A stretch of 64,000 nt of DNA from Yoonia litorea (GCF_900114675.1 NZ_FOZM01000002.1:310001-374000); one strand, 5' to 3'. Shown: positions 10,036 through 24,085, numbered from the stretch's first letter. Translations and numbers: made by a program. Notes: generated by a model not told the origin, from the letters alone.

Positions 10036-10168
10036 TGCTCTTCGGGCTTTCCGGTTTCACCTCAGGACAATAACCGGCAACCGGTCGGTTTCAATTCTCT
10101 TCAATTGTCGCAGATCGAAAGTCACGGGGCCAGCATACCTGGTCTTTCTTGCTGATCTTGAAGAATTG

Positions 10169-10196
10169 TTGACGGATGAACCCTTGCGCCTATTTT
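10169..10196 (+). promoter_or_regulatory. Candidate sigma70-type promoter of regA
   Basis: TTGACG at 10169-10174 and TATTTT at 10191-10196 are separated by 16 bases. The pair lies about 30 bases before the regA ATG, in the 189-base regB/regA divergent region. It was recognised by eye from consensus similarity; no start site is known. Confidence 0.45.
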
Positions 10197-10224
10197 CAAA
10201 CGAGAAGCAGCAGCAGGTCGCATC

Positions 10225-10776
10225 ATGAATATGGAACCGTTGGATCTTGGCGAAGACAAAACTCTTCTGCTCGTCGATGATGACGAGGCATTTTTGCGCC
10301 GTCTGGCAAAGGCGATGGAGAAGCGTGGATTTGATGTTGAGATGGCCGGATCGGTTGCCGCCGGACAGGCTATCGCGACCGCAAGGCCGCCAGCCTACGC
10401 TGTGGTTGACTTGCGTCTTGAGGATGGAAACGGGTTGGACGTCGTTGAAACCCTTCGCGCGCGCCGTCCCGAAAGCCGGATCGTTGTTTTGACGGGATAC
10501 GGTGCAATTGCGACCGCCGTTGCAGCCGTAAAGATCGGTGCAACCGACTATCTTGCCAAGCCCGCAGATGCGACTGATGTGACAAACGCGCTTTTGGCGC
10601 GGCAAGACGAGTTACCACCACCACCTGAGAACCCGATGAGTGCCGACCGCGTGCGGTGGGAACATATTCAGCGCGTTTATGAGCTTTGCGACCGCAATGT
10701 CTCGGAAACAGCAAGGCGGTTGTCGATGCACAGACGCACTTTGCAGCGCATCCTCGCGAAGCGTAGTCCGCGCTAG
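10225..10776 (+). CDS. regA: Response regulator RegA/PrrA
   Basis: RegA is the DNA-binding partner of RegB and a global redox regulator of photosynthesis genes. The 183-residue protein has a receiver domain with the acidic triad LLLVDDDE and phospho-acceptor Asp62 (VVDLRLEDGNG), then a proline linker (PPPPENP). The Fis-type helix-turn-helix at the C-terminus (NVSETARRLSMHRRTLQRILAKR) is almost invariant across alphaproteobacteria. Its stop codon directly abuts the ppsR stop on the opposite strand. The start at 10225 (MNMEPLDLG) fits; ATG at 10231 is also possible. Confidence 0.95.
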   Translation: MNMEPLDLGEDKTLLLVDDDEAFLRRLAKAMEKRGFDVEMAGSVAAGQAIATARPPAYAVVDLRLEDGNGLDVVETLRARRPESRIVVLTGYGAIATAVAAVKIGATDYLAKPADATDVTNALLARQDELPPPPENPMSADRVRWEHIQRVYELCDRNVSETARRLSMHRRTLQRILAKRSPR

Positions 10777-12201
10777 TTATTCGTCGTCAGTATCGCGGTT
10801 CAGCAGGTCGAATTTCCGAAGTTTGACGTAGAGAGATTGCCGCGACAGGCCGAGCATTTCGGCCGCGGCCACACGGTTGTTCATCGTCAACTCGACGGCA
10901 GTCTCGATACACATCTTTTCCACGACGTTGGTCGTTTCGGCAACAATGTCTTTCAGCGTAGCACTACCGACCAATTCGACGACGGAGCGCATGCTGTCAT
11001 CTGATGGGCTGGTCGCTTTTGACTGGCTTGGATCAATCTTTGCTGCGTCGCGAATTACAAACGCAAACAGCAATTTCGAGCCTGCTGTAAGCTTTGTCAC
11101 GGAAATCTCGACTGCGCGCGGACTGCCGTAGTCACCGGCCATTTTTGTCGCGTAATTTCGCATCCGCCCAGCGCGCTGGGCATTTTCGGTCATGACCTTG
11201 AAATCTACAGTGCCCCGCTGGAGGTAATCCGCAAAACTGCGACCGCGCAGGCTAATATCGTGCCCGACGTGTAGGATATCGAGAAACGCATCGTTGGCTG
11301 ACAGGATGTCCCCTGTATCGGACACGAAAACGATAGCTTCCGGTCCAGCATGATAAAGTTCGAGCACGTTGCTGTTGAGGTCATCTGTTCTTGCAACAGA
11401 CTCGCCTGCTGGCAAGAGCCGACAGAGCAGCATCTTCTCGCCCGCTGCGCGGTAAAGGACAGGTACAATTTCCACCTGCCCGCCTTTGCCGTCGAGCATC
11501 GCCGAAAATGGTTTTTGCGATGGCGAAATCGCATGGTTGGCAAGCGCCTGAACCATATCGACGGATTTCTTCACATCGAAGAATGATTGGAAATTGCTAC
11601 CAATGGCGCGATCGCTGGGGCGATCAATCAGGGTCGCAGCCGCCGAGTTCGCATCAATGACTTGCCCGGTGTGGACAGACACAAACACGATTGCATCGCT
11701 CACGCTTTCCATCAAAACGCGAAAGCGCGTATCAAAACCGCGATTATCCTCATAATCACGCTCAAGCGTCAGCTGTGCCTCGACCAACTGTTGCTGCATG
11801 TCCGCAATTGGCTGCAGATCGCGACCCAAAAGCAGAATGGCGCCATCAGGGCCGATCCGGTGGAAGCTGTAGCGGACCGGTGATCCCCAAAGCTGGCTGC
11901 CATCAGCGTGGTTTAGCTCAATCGGCCGCACGTTTTCTGCGCCATCCAAGAACTCGGCAAGGCGCACGTCAAACTTGCGATTGCTCTCGTCCGTGAGGAA
12001 GTTCCGGATGTCGTTGCCTTCCCACAGATCAAGCCCTTTGAACGTGGTCGCGCTCGGATTGACCAGAACGGAAAGAACTTCTCCATCTTCGGAGATAACC
12101 ACGCCGACGTCGGCAACTTGCGCGATAATGTCGCCGAGGATTTCGGGGGCGATCAGGGGAATAGCACCACTATTCCAATATTTCGTTCCGCGGGAAGTCA
12201 C
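10777..12201 (-). CDS. ppsR: Photosynthesis repressor PpsR/CrtJ
   Basis: PpsR represses bch, crt and puc genes under oxygen by binding TGT-N12-ACA palindromes, which are present in this window. The protein carries PAS domains and ends in a Fis-type HTH (NNRVAAAEMLGLSRQSLYVK). The two cysteines associated with redox sensing in the family are present, in EKMLLCRLLP and VEKMCIETAVEL. The reading frame is open back to 12291, inside ppaA. I chose GTG at 12201 (VTSRGTKYWNSG) because the Rhodobacter protein aligns from about there, giving 474 residues; GTG 12210 and TTG 12240 are alternatives. It is cotranscribed with ppaA. Confidence 0.93.
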   Translation of the reverse strand: MTSRGTKYWNSGAIPLIAPEILGDIIAQVADVGVVISEDGEVLSVLVNPSATTFKGLDLWEGNDIRNFLTDESNRKFDVRLAEFLDGAENVRPIELNHADGSQLWGSPVRYSFHRIGPDGAILLLGRDLQPIADMQQQLVEAQLTLERDYEDNRGFDTRFRVLMESVSDAIVFVSVHTGQVIDANSAAATLIDRPSDRAIGSNFQSFFDVKKSVDMVQALANHAISPSQKPFSAMLDGKGGQVEIVPVLYRAAGEKMLLCRLLPAGESVARTDDLNSNVLELYHAGPEAIVFVSDTGDILSANDAFLDILHVGHDISLRGRSFADYLQRGTVDFKVMTENAQRAGRMRNYATKMAGDYGSPRAVEISVTKLTAGSKLLFAFVIRDAAKIDPSQSKATSPSDDSMRSVVELVGSATLKDIVAETTNVVEKMCIETAVELTMNNRVAAAEMLGLSRQSLYVKLRKFDLLNRDTDDE

Positions 12202-12236
12202 GGACAGCACGCTCTTTGATTGGCCATCCTCATGGC

Positions 12237-13034
12237 TCAACCCCTGAACTTGGTCAGCGCGTCGTCTTGCGTTGTTCGAAGGAGGCCGCAAAAGTCTAGA
12301 GCCTCTTCTGCATTGCCTGTCGCATAGTCTGCACGCGTCTCCTCCAGAACCTTCTGCGTCTTTTCAGCGTCAAGGATAGCTCCACCGACAACAATAGGCG
12401 GTGTTTCCTCAACTGCTGACTTCACAGCATCAATCATTAATCGCAGCGATTCAAGACTATCGCTCTGCGACGCTGAGACAAAGATAGCGTCGAATGCAGA
12501 ACGGCTCAATTCATCGGCAATCGTTTTAGATGTACCGCCCAAAAGCATTTTTACAGAGATGCCTTTTCGCCGCAGTTGGCCACTGAGCACAAATGCACCG
12601 AGTGTATGGAAGATGTCCTGAGGGATGACGAGCAACAAGGTGGCATGGGATACCCGAAGCTCGTCTGCGCATGGCCAGTCAGTTTCGAGATCGCGCAAGA
12701 CCGCTTGCAGGCGAGAGACGGCAATCGTGACTTCGCCAAACGTCAGCTCATCCGCGCACCACATATCGCCATAGGCACGCGCAAGGAAGGGCACATAGAA
12801 ATCTGCGATATCTTCAGATGGGACACCTGACATAACGGCGCGGCGCACAGCGGCTCTGCCATCATGGGGCCGCATGCTGAGCATGGCATCGTGCAATTCG
12901 GCAAGCAGCTTCGGATCAAGTTGATCGACAATGTCGCCGATAATTGCGGCTGACGCCCTTTGTGCTGCAGTGGGTGATAACGCTTCTTGCGCTTCGGGCC
13001 GCTTCTTCGCATCGACGTTCCGGTAATCGACCAT
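12237..13034 (-). CDS. ppaA: Cobalamin-binding antirepressor PpaA/AerR
   Basis: PpaA/AerR binds cobalamin and relieves PpsR/CrtJ repression in response to light, oxygen and B12. The 265-residue protein has an N-terminal helical region and a C-terminal B12-binding fold (VKMLLGGTSKTIADELSRS, IVVGGAILDAE). The His in IFHTLGAF (His143) sits where the cobalamin-ligating histidine of AerR is expected. It is immediately upstream of ppsR and divergent from bchF. A perfect PpsR box lies about 80 bases before its ATG, so PpsR may control its own antagonist. Confidence 0.92.
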   Translation of the reverse strand: MVDYRNVDAKKRPEAQEALSPTAAQRASAAIIGDIVDQLDPKLLAELHDAMLSMRPHDGRAAVRRAVMSGVPSEDIADFYVPFLARAYGDMWCADELTFGEVTIAVSRLQAVLRDLETDWPCADELRVSHATLLLVIPQDIFHTLGAFVLSGQLRRKGISVKMLLGGTSKTIADELSRSAFDAIFVSASQSDSLESLRLMIDAVKSAVEETPPIVVGGAILDAEKTQKVLEETRADYATGNAEEALDFCGLLRTTQDDALTKFRG

Positions 13035-13113
13035 CTGCGGTCCTCTGGCTGCTTAGTCTCACTTGTCTTGGTCGTCTCGCAATGCTTGGTATTTTTTACG
13101 TTGCCCAGTGTAA

Positions 13114-13131
13114 TGTCAAAGGAAATTGACA
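13114..13131. promoter_or_regulatory. PpsR box 1 (ppaA/bchF region), TGTC-N10-GACA
   Basis: The sequence TGTCAAAGGAAATTGACA is a perfect match to the PpsR/CrtJ palindrome TGTC-N10-GACA. It is about 80 bases from the ppaA start and 180 from bchF, and its arms read as TTGACA in both directions. PpsR typically binds two such boxes cooperatively; the second is at 13238. Confidence 0.85.
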
Positions 13132-13237
13132 TCTATAGTCGAGCAAAGAGGTATATATTCAATAACCCCATGAAAAATATAGTGTATTTCAAGATAGCGC
13201 ACCATGGCCGAAAGGCACCTTCCAAATAGTAACTAGG

Positions 13238-13255
13238 TGTAACTTAAAGTTGACA
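13238..13255. promoter_or_regulatory. PpsR box 2, overlapping the bchF -35 element
   Basis: TGTAACTTAAAGTTGACA fits TGT-N12-ACA and its right arm contains the -35 hexamer TTGACA (13250-13255). Repressor binding here would block RNA polymerase at the superoperon promoter. Confidence 0.82.
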
Positions 13256-13279
13256 CCCTGACTTCCTGACTAATACTAT
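13250..13279 (+). promoter_or_regulatory. Candidate bchF superoperon promoter
   Basis: A consensus -35 TTGACA (13250-13255) is followed after 18 bases by TACTAT (13274-13279), a 4/6 match to the -10 consensus. The predicted start is near 13286, leaving a leader of about 24 bases before the bchF ATG. The site overlaps PpsR box 2. Confidence 0.6.
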
Positions 13280-13302
13280 TTACATAACTGTCTGTCAGGA
13301 AG
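13262..13302. repeat. 9-bp inverted repeat spanning the bchF promoter-leader
   Basis: CTTCCTGAC (13262-13270) is exactly inverted as GTCAGGAAG (13294-13302), 23 bases apart. The right arm contains the bchF Shine-Dalgarno region (GGAAGGA). If transcription starts upstream of 13262 it would form an RNA stem hiding the ribosome site; if it starts near 13286 it can only act as DNA. Confidence 0.6.
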
Positions 13303-13309
13303 GATTTAC

Positions 13310-16638
<3,329 letters not shown>

Positions 16639-16649
<11 letters not shown>

Positions 16650-19600
16650 GGTGATCCATAAACCTTACCGCGTGGTCATTGTCACGCTGGACAGCCATGC
16701 AGCGGGGCCGGCCTTGCGCGTGGCTACACGGTTGGCACCCGATTTTCCTGGTTTGGATGTGCAGGTCTTTGCGGCAGCTGAATGGGCCGAAAACCCTGAG
16801 GCACTAACGCGTGCAAAGACTGCCGTCGCGCAAGGCGATCTGATCATCGCGAACCTTCTCTTCCTCGAAGAACATGTCAATGCGATCTTGCCGGATCTGA
16901 AAGCGCGCCGTGACAGCTGCGATGCCATGATCGGTGTCATCGCGGATGGCGATATCGTGAAGCTCACCCGGATGGGCGATCTCGATATGTCCAAGCCAGC
17001 GAGCGGTGCAATGGCTTTGATGAAGAAACTGCGCGGCAAGTCGAAGGCTTCCGCAGAGTCTGGCGCCAAGCAAATGCGTGCTCTGCGCCGTCTTCCCAAG
17101 ATCCTCAAACTGATCCCTGGCAAGGCGCAGGACCTGCGTGCCTGGTTCTTGTCGATGCAGTATTGGCTGGGTGGGTCCGACGACAATATCGAACAGATGA
17201 TCCGTTTTCTGATCGGGCGGTATTCGGATCGCCCCGACTGGCACGGTGTAAAAGCGGCCCTGCCAATCGCGTATCCGGACCTCGGGCTTTATCACCCCGA
17301 CCTGCCTGATCATCATATCACCACGGACCTAAATGAATTGCCGCGCAATGATGCTGCGGTTGCGACTGTCGGTGTCCTGATGCTGAGATCCTACATACTC
17401 GCATCTGATACTGCCCATTATGATGCGGTGATCCGCGCGTTCGAGGCTAAAGGCATGCGTGTCATTCCGGCCTTTGCCGGTGGCCTTGACGGGCGGCCAG
17501 CAGTCGAGACCTACTTTCAGGGTCGCGTCGATGCGATGGTGTCGCTGACCGGATTCTCGCTGATCGGAGGACCAGCCTATAACGATAGCGAGGCGGCTGT
17601 TGAGGTCCTCAGCAACCTCAACGTCCCATATATTGCGGCACAACCCTTGGAGTTTCAAACGCTAGGCCAGTGGGCCAACAGCGGACAGGGTCTAGGGCCG
17701 ATTGAAACGACCATGCTTGTCGCTCTGCCTGAGATTGACGGCGCTACAAACCCGACAGTCTTTGCAGGTCGCCACAGTGCTGATGGTTGCAACGGCTGTT
17801 CGACCGGGTGCGGGGTGCAGTCCGATTGCAAGGCGATGGCGCCATGCCATGAACGCATCACCTCACTTGCCGAAAAGACGCTGCGCCTTGCCAGTTTGCG
17901 GCGCAAGCAAAACGCCGAAAAGAAAGTCGGCGTCGTTCTGTTTGGCTTTCCGCCGAATGCGGGGGCCGTCGGAACGGCCGCGTATCTCAGTGTATTTGAG
18001 AGCCTCTTCAATACCCTCACCCGCATGAAGGCCGAGGGATACACCGTCGATGTGCCAGAAAACGTGGACGACCTGCGCGCTGCGATCCTTTTGGGCAATG
18101 CCACGCAATACGGTCAACAGGCCAATGTCGCGGCCCATGTCGACGCCGATACGATTGTCCGCACAACGCCACCACTCAAAGCAATCGAGGCGGTCTGGGG
18201 CCCCGCCCCCGGTAAGATCCAGTCCGACGGACGTGGTGTGTACGTCTTGGGTCAGCATTTCGGGAATGTCTTTGTCGGTGTGCAACCTGCCTTCGGCTAT
18301 GAGGGTGATCCGATGCGGTTGCTCTTTGAAAAGGGCTTTGCCCCAACCCACGCTTTCGTCACATTCTACCTGTGGCTGCGCAATACGTTTTCGGCTGATG
18401 TGGTCCTGCATTTCGGGATGCATGGCGCGCTTGAGTTCATGCCGGGTAAACAGGCGGGTCTGGGTGCGCGTGACTGGCCGGATCGCCTGATTGGCGAGAT
18501 GCCGAATGTCTATCTTTACGCCGCCAATAACCCCTCCGAGGCGACGCTGGCCAAACGCCGCGCAAATGCGGTGACCATCACGCATCTGACGCCGCCTTTG
18601 ACGACCGCCGGTCTCTACAAAGGGCTGGCCGAGTTGAAAGACAGTCTGACCCGCTGGCGCGAGATGCCCGCTGACGATGACCAGCGTGATGAACTGGCGC
18701 TCCTGATCCGCGATCAGGCCACCGCGGTTGATCTGGATGCGCGTGATCTGAATGGTCTTTGGCTGAAACTGCTTGAAACCGAAGGCTCGTTGATCACCGA
18801 GGGTCTGCATGTCGTTGGCAAACCGCTGACCGACAGGGCCAAGGCCGAGTTGATCGCCCTGATGCCAGAGGGTGAGGCAACAGATGCCGCCGCCGCGATG
18901 CTGGGTGAGGATCACGAGTTGGCGGGCCTGATGGCGGCGTTGTCGGGTCACTACATTCCGCCGGTACCGGGTGGAGACCTGATCCGCTCGCCTCAGATCG
19001 TACCAACGGGCCGCAACATCCATGCGTTCGATCCGTTCCGGATGCCCACAGCCTTTGCCGTGGCCGAGGGAAAAAAGCAGGCTGATTTGCTGCTGCAAAC
19101 GCACAAGAGCCTGCCACGCACGGTGGCTTTGGTGCTTTGGGGGTCGGATAACATCAAGTCCGATGGTGGCCCGATCGGACAAGCGCTTGCTCTGATGGGC
19201 GCTGTCCCGCGCTTTGACAATTTCGGACGTTTGTCCGGTGCCGACCTCATTTCGCTCGCCGCGTTGGGTCGTCCGCGCATTGACGTCGTGATGACCTTGT
19301 CGGGTATCTTCCGCGATTTGCTGCCGTTGCAGACACGGATGCTGGCCGAGGCCGCGTTGAAATGCGCCACGGCGGATGAGCCGCTGGAGCAGAATTTCAT
19401 TCGCGCCCATGCGCTCGCCTATGCTGAGGAAATGAACTGCAGCCTTGAAGATGCGGCGCTGCGCGTCTTCTCGAATGCCGAAGGTGCCTATGGATCGAAC
19501 GTCAACCAGTTGGTCGATAGCTCTGCCTTTGGCGATGAGGATGAATTGGCGGATGCCTATGAGGCCCGCAAGAGCTTTGCCTACGGCGTGAATGGCAAGG

Positions 19601-20184
19601 CTTCCCAGAACCCCGCGCTTTTGCAGAAGGCGCTGAAGGACGTTGATCTGGCCTATCAGAACCTCGAAAGCGTGGAGCTAGGGGTGACGACGGTTGATCA
19701 TTACTTCGATACGCTCGGCGGCATTTCCCGTGCAGTGAAACGTGCGAAGGGCGGACAAGCAGCGCCTGTCTATATCGGTGACCAGACGCGCGGCGCTGCG
19801 AAAGTGCGCACCCTGCAGGATCAGGTTGCGCTCGAAACCCGCAGTCGCAGCCTGAACCCGAAGTTCTATGAAGCCCTATTGACCCATGGCCATGAAGGTG
19901 TGCGCCAGATTGAAGCGCATGTAACCAACACGCTAGGCTGGTCGGCGACGACTGGCGAGGTTGAGCCTTGGGTATATCAGCGTTTGTCGGAAACCTTTGT
20001 GCTGGATGAAGAGATGCGCAACCGTTTGGCGGCCCTGAATCCGCAAGCCTCCATGCGGATGGCGAACCGCCTGCTTGAGGCATCTGATCGGGAATATTGG
20101 TCGCCTGATGAAGACACACTCGCGGCGTTGCAGGATGCCGCCGATGCGCTCGAAGACCGGATGGAAGGGGTGGCAGCGGAATGA
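16639..20184 (+). CDS. bchH: Magnesium chelatase subunit H (BchH)
   Basis: BchH binds protoporphyrin IX and inserts Mg2+ with the BchI-BchD ATPase motor, the first committed step of bacteriochlorophyll synthesis. The 1181-residue product starts [20 protein letters not shown] and has the CobN/Mg-chelatase core, including [18 protein letters not shown] and the cysteine-rich [16 protein letters not shown] near residue 377. Length matches the family (about 1190). The open frame extends upstream into bchB, but ATG 16639 matches the family start. Confidence 0.96.
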
Positions 20185-20206
20185 CGATGACCCTCCAGAT
20201 CGTGCT

Positions 20207-21187
<981 letters not shown>

Positions 21188-21877
21188 TTGAGCAATTACG
21201 CCGCCACTCGTGACAGGGTCGAACATTACTTCGACCGCACTGCGACCAAAGTTTGGGAGCGGTTGACGTCTGATGCGCCGGTGTCGGGCGTGCGCGCGAC
21301 CGTGCGTGCAGGGCGCGACCAGATGCGTGCGTTGATGTTGGCGCAACTGCCCAATGATTTGCGCGGAGCGCGGGTACTGGATGCGGGCTGCGGGACTGGG
21401 ACCATGACTTTCGAGTTGGCCCGGCGTGGGGCCGAAGTGGTCGCGGTCGACATTTCCCCTGCTTTGGTAGGAATCGCCGAGAGGCGTATGCCGCCAGAAC
21501 TGTCAGGCCAGATCACCTGGACAGCGGGTGACATGCTTGAAGATACCTATGGTCGTTTCGACCATATCTTGGCGATGGACTCGATGATCTACTATTCCGC
21601 ATCGGACATCGCAGGTCTGTTGGCAAAAGCTGCGCCACGACTGAATGGCAAATTCATTTTTACAATTGCTCCACGGACACCGGCCCTTATGGCGATGTGG
21701 CGGATTGGCAAACTGTTCCCGCGCGCTGATCGCAGCCCGGTCATGATCCCACAGACGACAGCAGCAATTGCTCAGGCCTTGCGTGATGTAGGTAACAAAG
21801 ACCGGCTGGCAGAAGTCAAACAGGTCAAATCAGGGTTCTATATCTCCAAGGCACTCGTGTTCGAGGGAGATCGCTGA
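21188..21877 (+). CDS. bchM: Mg-protoporphyrin IX O-methyltransferase BchM
   Basis: BchM uses S-adenosylmethionine to methylate the C13 propionate of Mg-protoporphyrin IX, after BchH and before AcsF. The 229-residue protein has the SAM motif VLDAGCGTGTMTFELARRG and VVAVDIS. I chose the TTG at 21188, which directly follows the bchL stop; no better start exists upstream and MSNYAATRDRVEHYFDRTA fits the family. The stop overlaps the lhaA ATG by one base (TGATG). Confidence 0.95.
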   Translation: MSNYAATRDRVEHYFDRTATKVWERLTSDAPVSGVRATVRAGRDQMRALMLAQLPNDLRGARVLDAGCGTGTMTFELARRGAEVVAVDISPALVGIAERRMPPELSGQITWTAGDMLEDTYGRFDHILAMDSMIYYSASDIAGLLAKAAPRLNGKFIFTIAPRTPALMAMWRIGKLFPRADRSPVMIPQTTAAIAQALRDVGNKDRLAEVKQVKSGFYISKALVFEGDR

Positions 21878-23307
21878 TGATTTTCAAAGCCTCCTCTCTC
21901 AAGAGCATTTCGGTCAATCTGTTGCCTTTCGCTGATGCGGTGAGTGACGAGTTGCCTTTGCGCCAATTGCTGCGCCTTTCGCTTTTTCAGGTGTCAGTGG
22001 GAATGGCAGCCGTCATGCTGCTTGGCACTTTGAACCGTGTGATGATCGTGGAGTTAGGGATCGGGTCATCGCTTGTTGCTGCGATGATTGCCATTCCGGT
22101 GCTTGTCGCGCCGTTCCGTGCTTTGGTCGGGCACAAGTCTGACAACTACAAATCGGCAATTGGCTGGAAACGCATACCCTACCTGTGGTTCGGGACGATG
22201 TGGCAGTTTGGCGGCTTGGCGATCATGCCAATGGCGCTTCTGGTTCTCTCAGGGGACCGTACGCTTGATGTCCCGATTGCAGGTTACCTTGGCGCCGGTC
22301 TTGCATTCTTGCTGACCGGTATCGGGATGCACATGACACAAACCGCCGGATTGGCCCTCGCGGCTGATCGCGCGACAGAGGAAACACGACCCAAGGTCGT
22401 GGCCCTGCTTTATGTCATGAACCTGCTTGGGATGGCGTTTTCGGCGATTATCATCGGTGCCCTCTTGCGGGATTATTCAGCCCTGCGGCTGGTGCAGGTG
22501 GTGCAGGGCACTGCGGTCGTGACGCTTCTTTTGAACCTGATTGCCCTGTGGAAGCAGGAAAAGGTCAGCCCGATGACCAAGGAACAGCGGGCCGAAGCCT
22601 CGCCAACGTTCCGTGATGCATGGCGTGACTTGGCGGATGGCGGCGATGCTGGCCGTCTTTTGGCTGTCGTCTTTATCGGCACAATGGCGTTCAACATGCA
22701 GGACGTGCTTTTGGAACCCTACGGTGGCGAGATCCTCGGCCTTTCGGTTTCGGCTACGACGCTTTTGACGGCGATGTGGGCGCTGGGTGCTTTGGTCGGC
22801 TTTGCGATGGCTGCGCGCTGGCTCAAGGCCGGTCTTGATCCTTATCGGATGTGCGCCCGCGGAATCCTTGCCGGAATTGTCGCCTTTGCCACGGTCATTT
22901 TCGCTGCACCCGTCAATTCGCCCGCACTCTTCTACGCCGGAGCGACGCTGATCGGTTTCGGTGGCGGTCTTTTCGGGGTGTCCACCCTGACGGCTGCCAT
23001 GACAATGCCCACGATCGGCAAGGCCGGTCGCGGTTTGGCCCTTGGTGCCTGGGGGGCTGCACAAGCCACCGGCGCGGGGCTTTCCATCTTTATCGGGGGA
23101 TCGATCCGTGACCTCGTAAACCATGCCGCAGGGAACGGCACTTTGGGAGAGGCGCTCGCCACGCCTGCTACCGGCTATTCGGTGGTCTACCACACCGAAA
23201 TTGGCCTTCTTTTTATAACCCTGATTGTGCTGGGGCCGCTTGTGCGGTTGCGGCCAATGAAACCCGGGGGGACTGCCAAGCTGGGTTTGGCAGACTTCCC
23301 GACCTAA
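21877..23307 (+). CDS. lhaA: LhaA (PucC-family) light-harvesting 1 assembly protein
   Basis: LhaA is a 12-TM, MFS-type membrane protein that assists assembly of the LH1 antenna around the reaction centre. The 476-residue product shows the characteristic family segments TLNRVMIVELGI, GHKSDNYKSAIGWKRIPY, and GIGMHMTQTAGLALAADRATE. Position between bchM and puhA is the usual one, and the puhA promoter often lies inside its 3' end in Rhodobacter. It could be called PucC, but no LH2 genes are visible here. Confidence 0.94.
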   Translation: MIFKASSLKSISVNLLPFADAVSDELPLRQLLRLSLFQVSVGMAAVMLLGTLNRVMIVELGIGSSLVAAMIAIPVLVAPFRALVGHKSDNYKSAIGWKRIPYLWFGTMWQFGGLAIMPMALLVLSGDRTLDVPIAGYLGAGLAFLLTGIGMHMTQTAGLALAADRATEETRPKVVALLYVMNLLGMAFSAIIIGALLRDYSALRLVQVVQGTAVVTLLLNLIALWKQEKVSPMTKEQRAEASPTFRDAWRDLADGGDAGRLLAVVFIGTMAFNMQDVLLEPYGGEILGLSVSATTLLTAMWALGALVGFAMAARWLKAGLDPYRMCARGILAGIVAFATVIFAAPVNSPALFYAGATLIGFGGGLFGVSTLTAAMTMPTIGKAGRGLALGAWGAAQATGAGLSIFIGGSIRDLVNHAAGNGTLGEALATPATGYSVVYHTEIGLLFITLIVLGPLVRLRPMKPGGTAKLGLADFPT

Positions 23308-23326
23308 ACACCGAAAGGACTAGAAA

Positions 23327-24085
23327 ATGGTTGGTGTAGAATTCTTTGGCGACTTTGATCTGGCGAGCCTCTCGATCTGGCTGTTCTGGGTCTTCTTTGC
23401 GGGGCTCGTTTACTACCTGCAGACGGAAAACATGCGCGAAGGCTATCCTTTGCGTGATGACAATGACGAGGTTCCAGCGAACGAGAGCCTTTGGCCATTG
23501 CCGAAAGAGAAAACGTTCATCTTGCGTGATGGCCGAGGCACTTTGACAGTGCCGTCTCGCGAGTACGAAAACGCAAAATTGCGCGATGGTCTTGCACTTG
23601 CGCAGTCTTCGCCAGCGTCAGGCTCTCCTTGGATTCCGACAGGTGACCCAATGGTCGATGGCGTTGGTCCGGCTGCATGGGCGCCGCGCCGCGACGCACC
23701 AGAGCTCGATGCGCACGGTCATGTCAAAATCAAACCGATGTCGATGCTGCCTGACTTCAAGATCTCTGCCGGACGTGACCCGCGCGGGAAAGCCGTTGTC
23801 GGTCGTGACGGTGAGGTTGTTGGCCGGGTGATCGACATGTGGGTCGACGTGCCGGAGGCGCTTGTGCGCTACCTGACGGTCGATCTCAATCCAGAAGGGT
23901 CCGGCAAGACACGTCTGATCCCGATCAACATGGCCCGCATCCAAAGCGACCGTGTGACAGTCCGCTCATTGAAGGCCGGCAACTGGGACAACGTTCCTGC
24001 AACCAAGAGCTCCGAGCAGGTCACCTTGCTCGAGGAAGACAAGATCATGGCCTACTACGCCGGCGGCACACTTTACGCCTCCTGA
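23327..24085 (+). CDS. puhA: Photosynthetic reaction centre H subunit PuhA
   Basis: PuhA caps the cytoplasmic face of the type II reaction centre and shapes proton delivery to QB. The 252-residue protein has an N-terminal FGDFDLASLSIWLFWVFFAG followed by one TM helix (about 12-32), then a PRC-barrel cytoplasmic domain (AVVGRDGEVVGRVIDMWVD). It ends MAYYAGGTLYAS. It is preceded by GAAAGGA. The L and M subunits (pufLM) that it must join are not in the window. Confidence 0.97.
   Translation: MVGVEFFGDFDLASLSIWLFWVFFAGLVYYLQTENMREGYPLRDDNDEVPANESLWPLPKEKTFILRDGRGTLTVPSREYENAKLRDGLALAQSSPASGSPWIPTGDPMVDGVGPAAWAPRRDAPELDAHGHVKIKPMSMLPDFKISAGRDPRGKAVVGRDGEVVGRVIDMWVDVPEALVRYLTVDLNPEGSGKTRLIPINMARIQSDRVTVRSLKAGNWDNVPATKSSEQVTLLEEDKIMAYYAGGTLYAS

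Noticed and set aside
10057..10605. 182-codon minus-strand frame across the regA start
   Set aside because: It is antisense to the well-supported regA receiver domain and its protein has no family features.
13170..13229. 19-codon frame MKNIVYFKIAHHGRKAPSK between the two PpsR boxes
   Set aside because: Short, AT-rich, no ribosome site, and it lies in promoter DNA upstream of the predicted bchF start site.
17863..19410. 515-codon minus-strand frame inside bchH
   Set aside because: Long only because of high GC codon bias in bchH; its translation is rich in Arg/His/Gln and has no domain.
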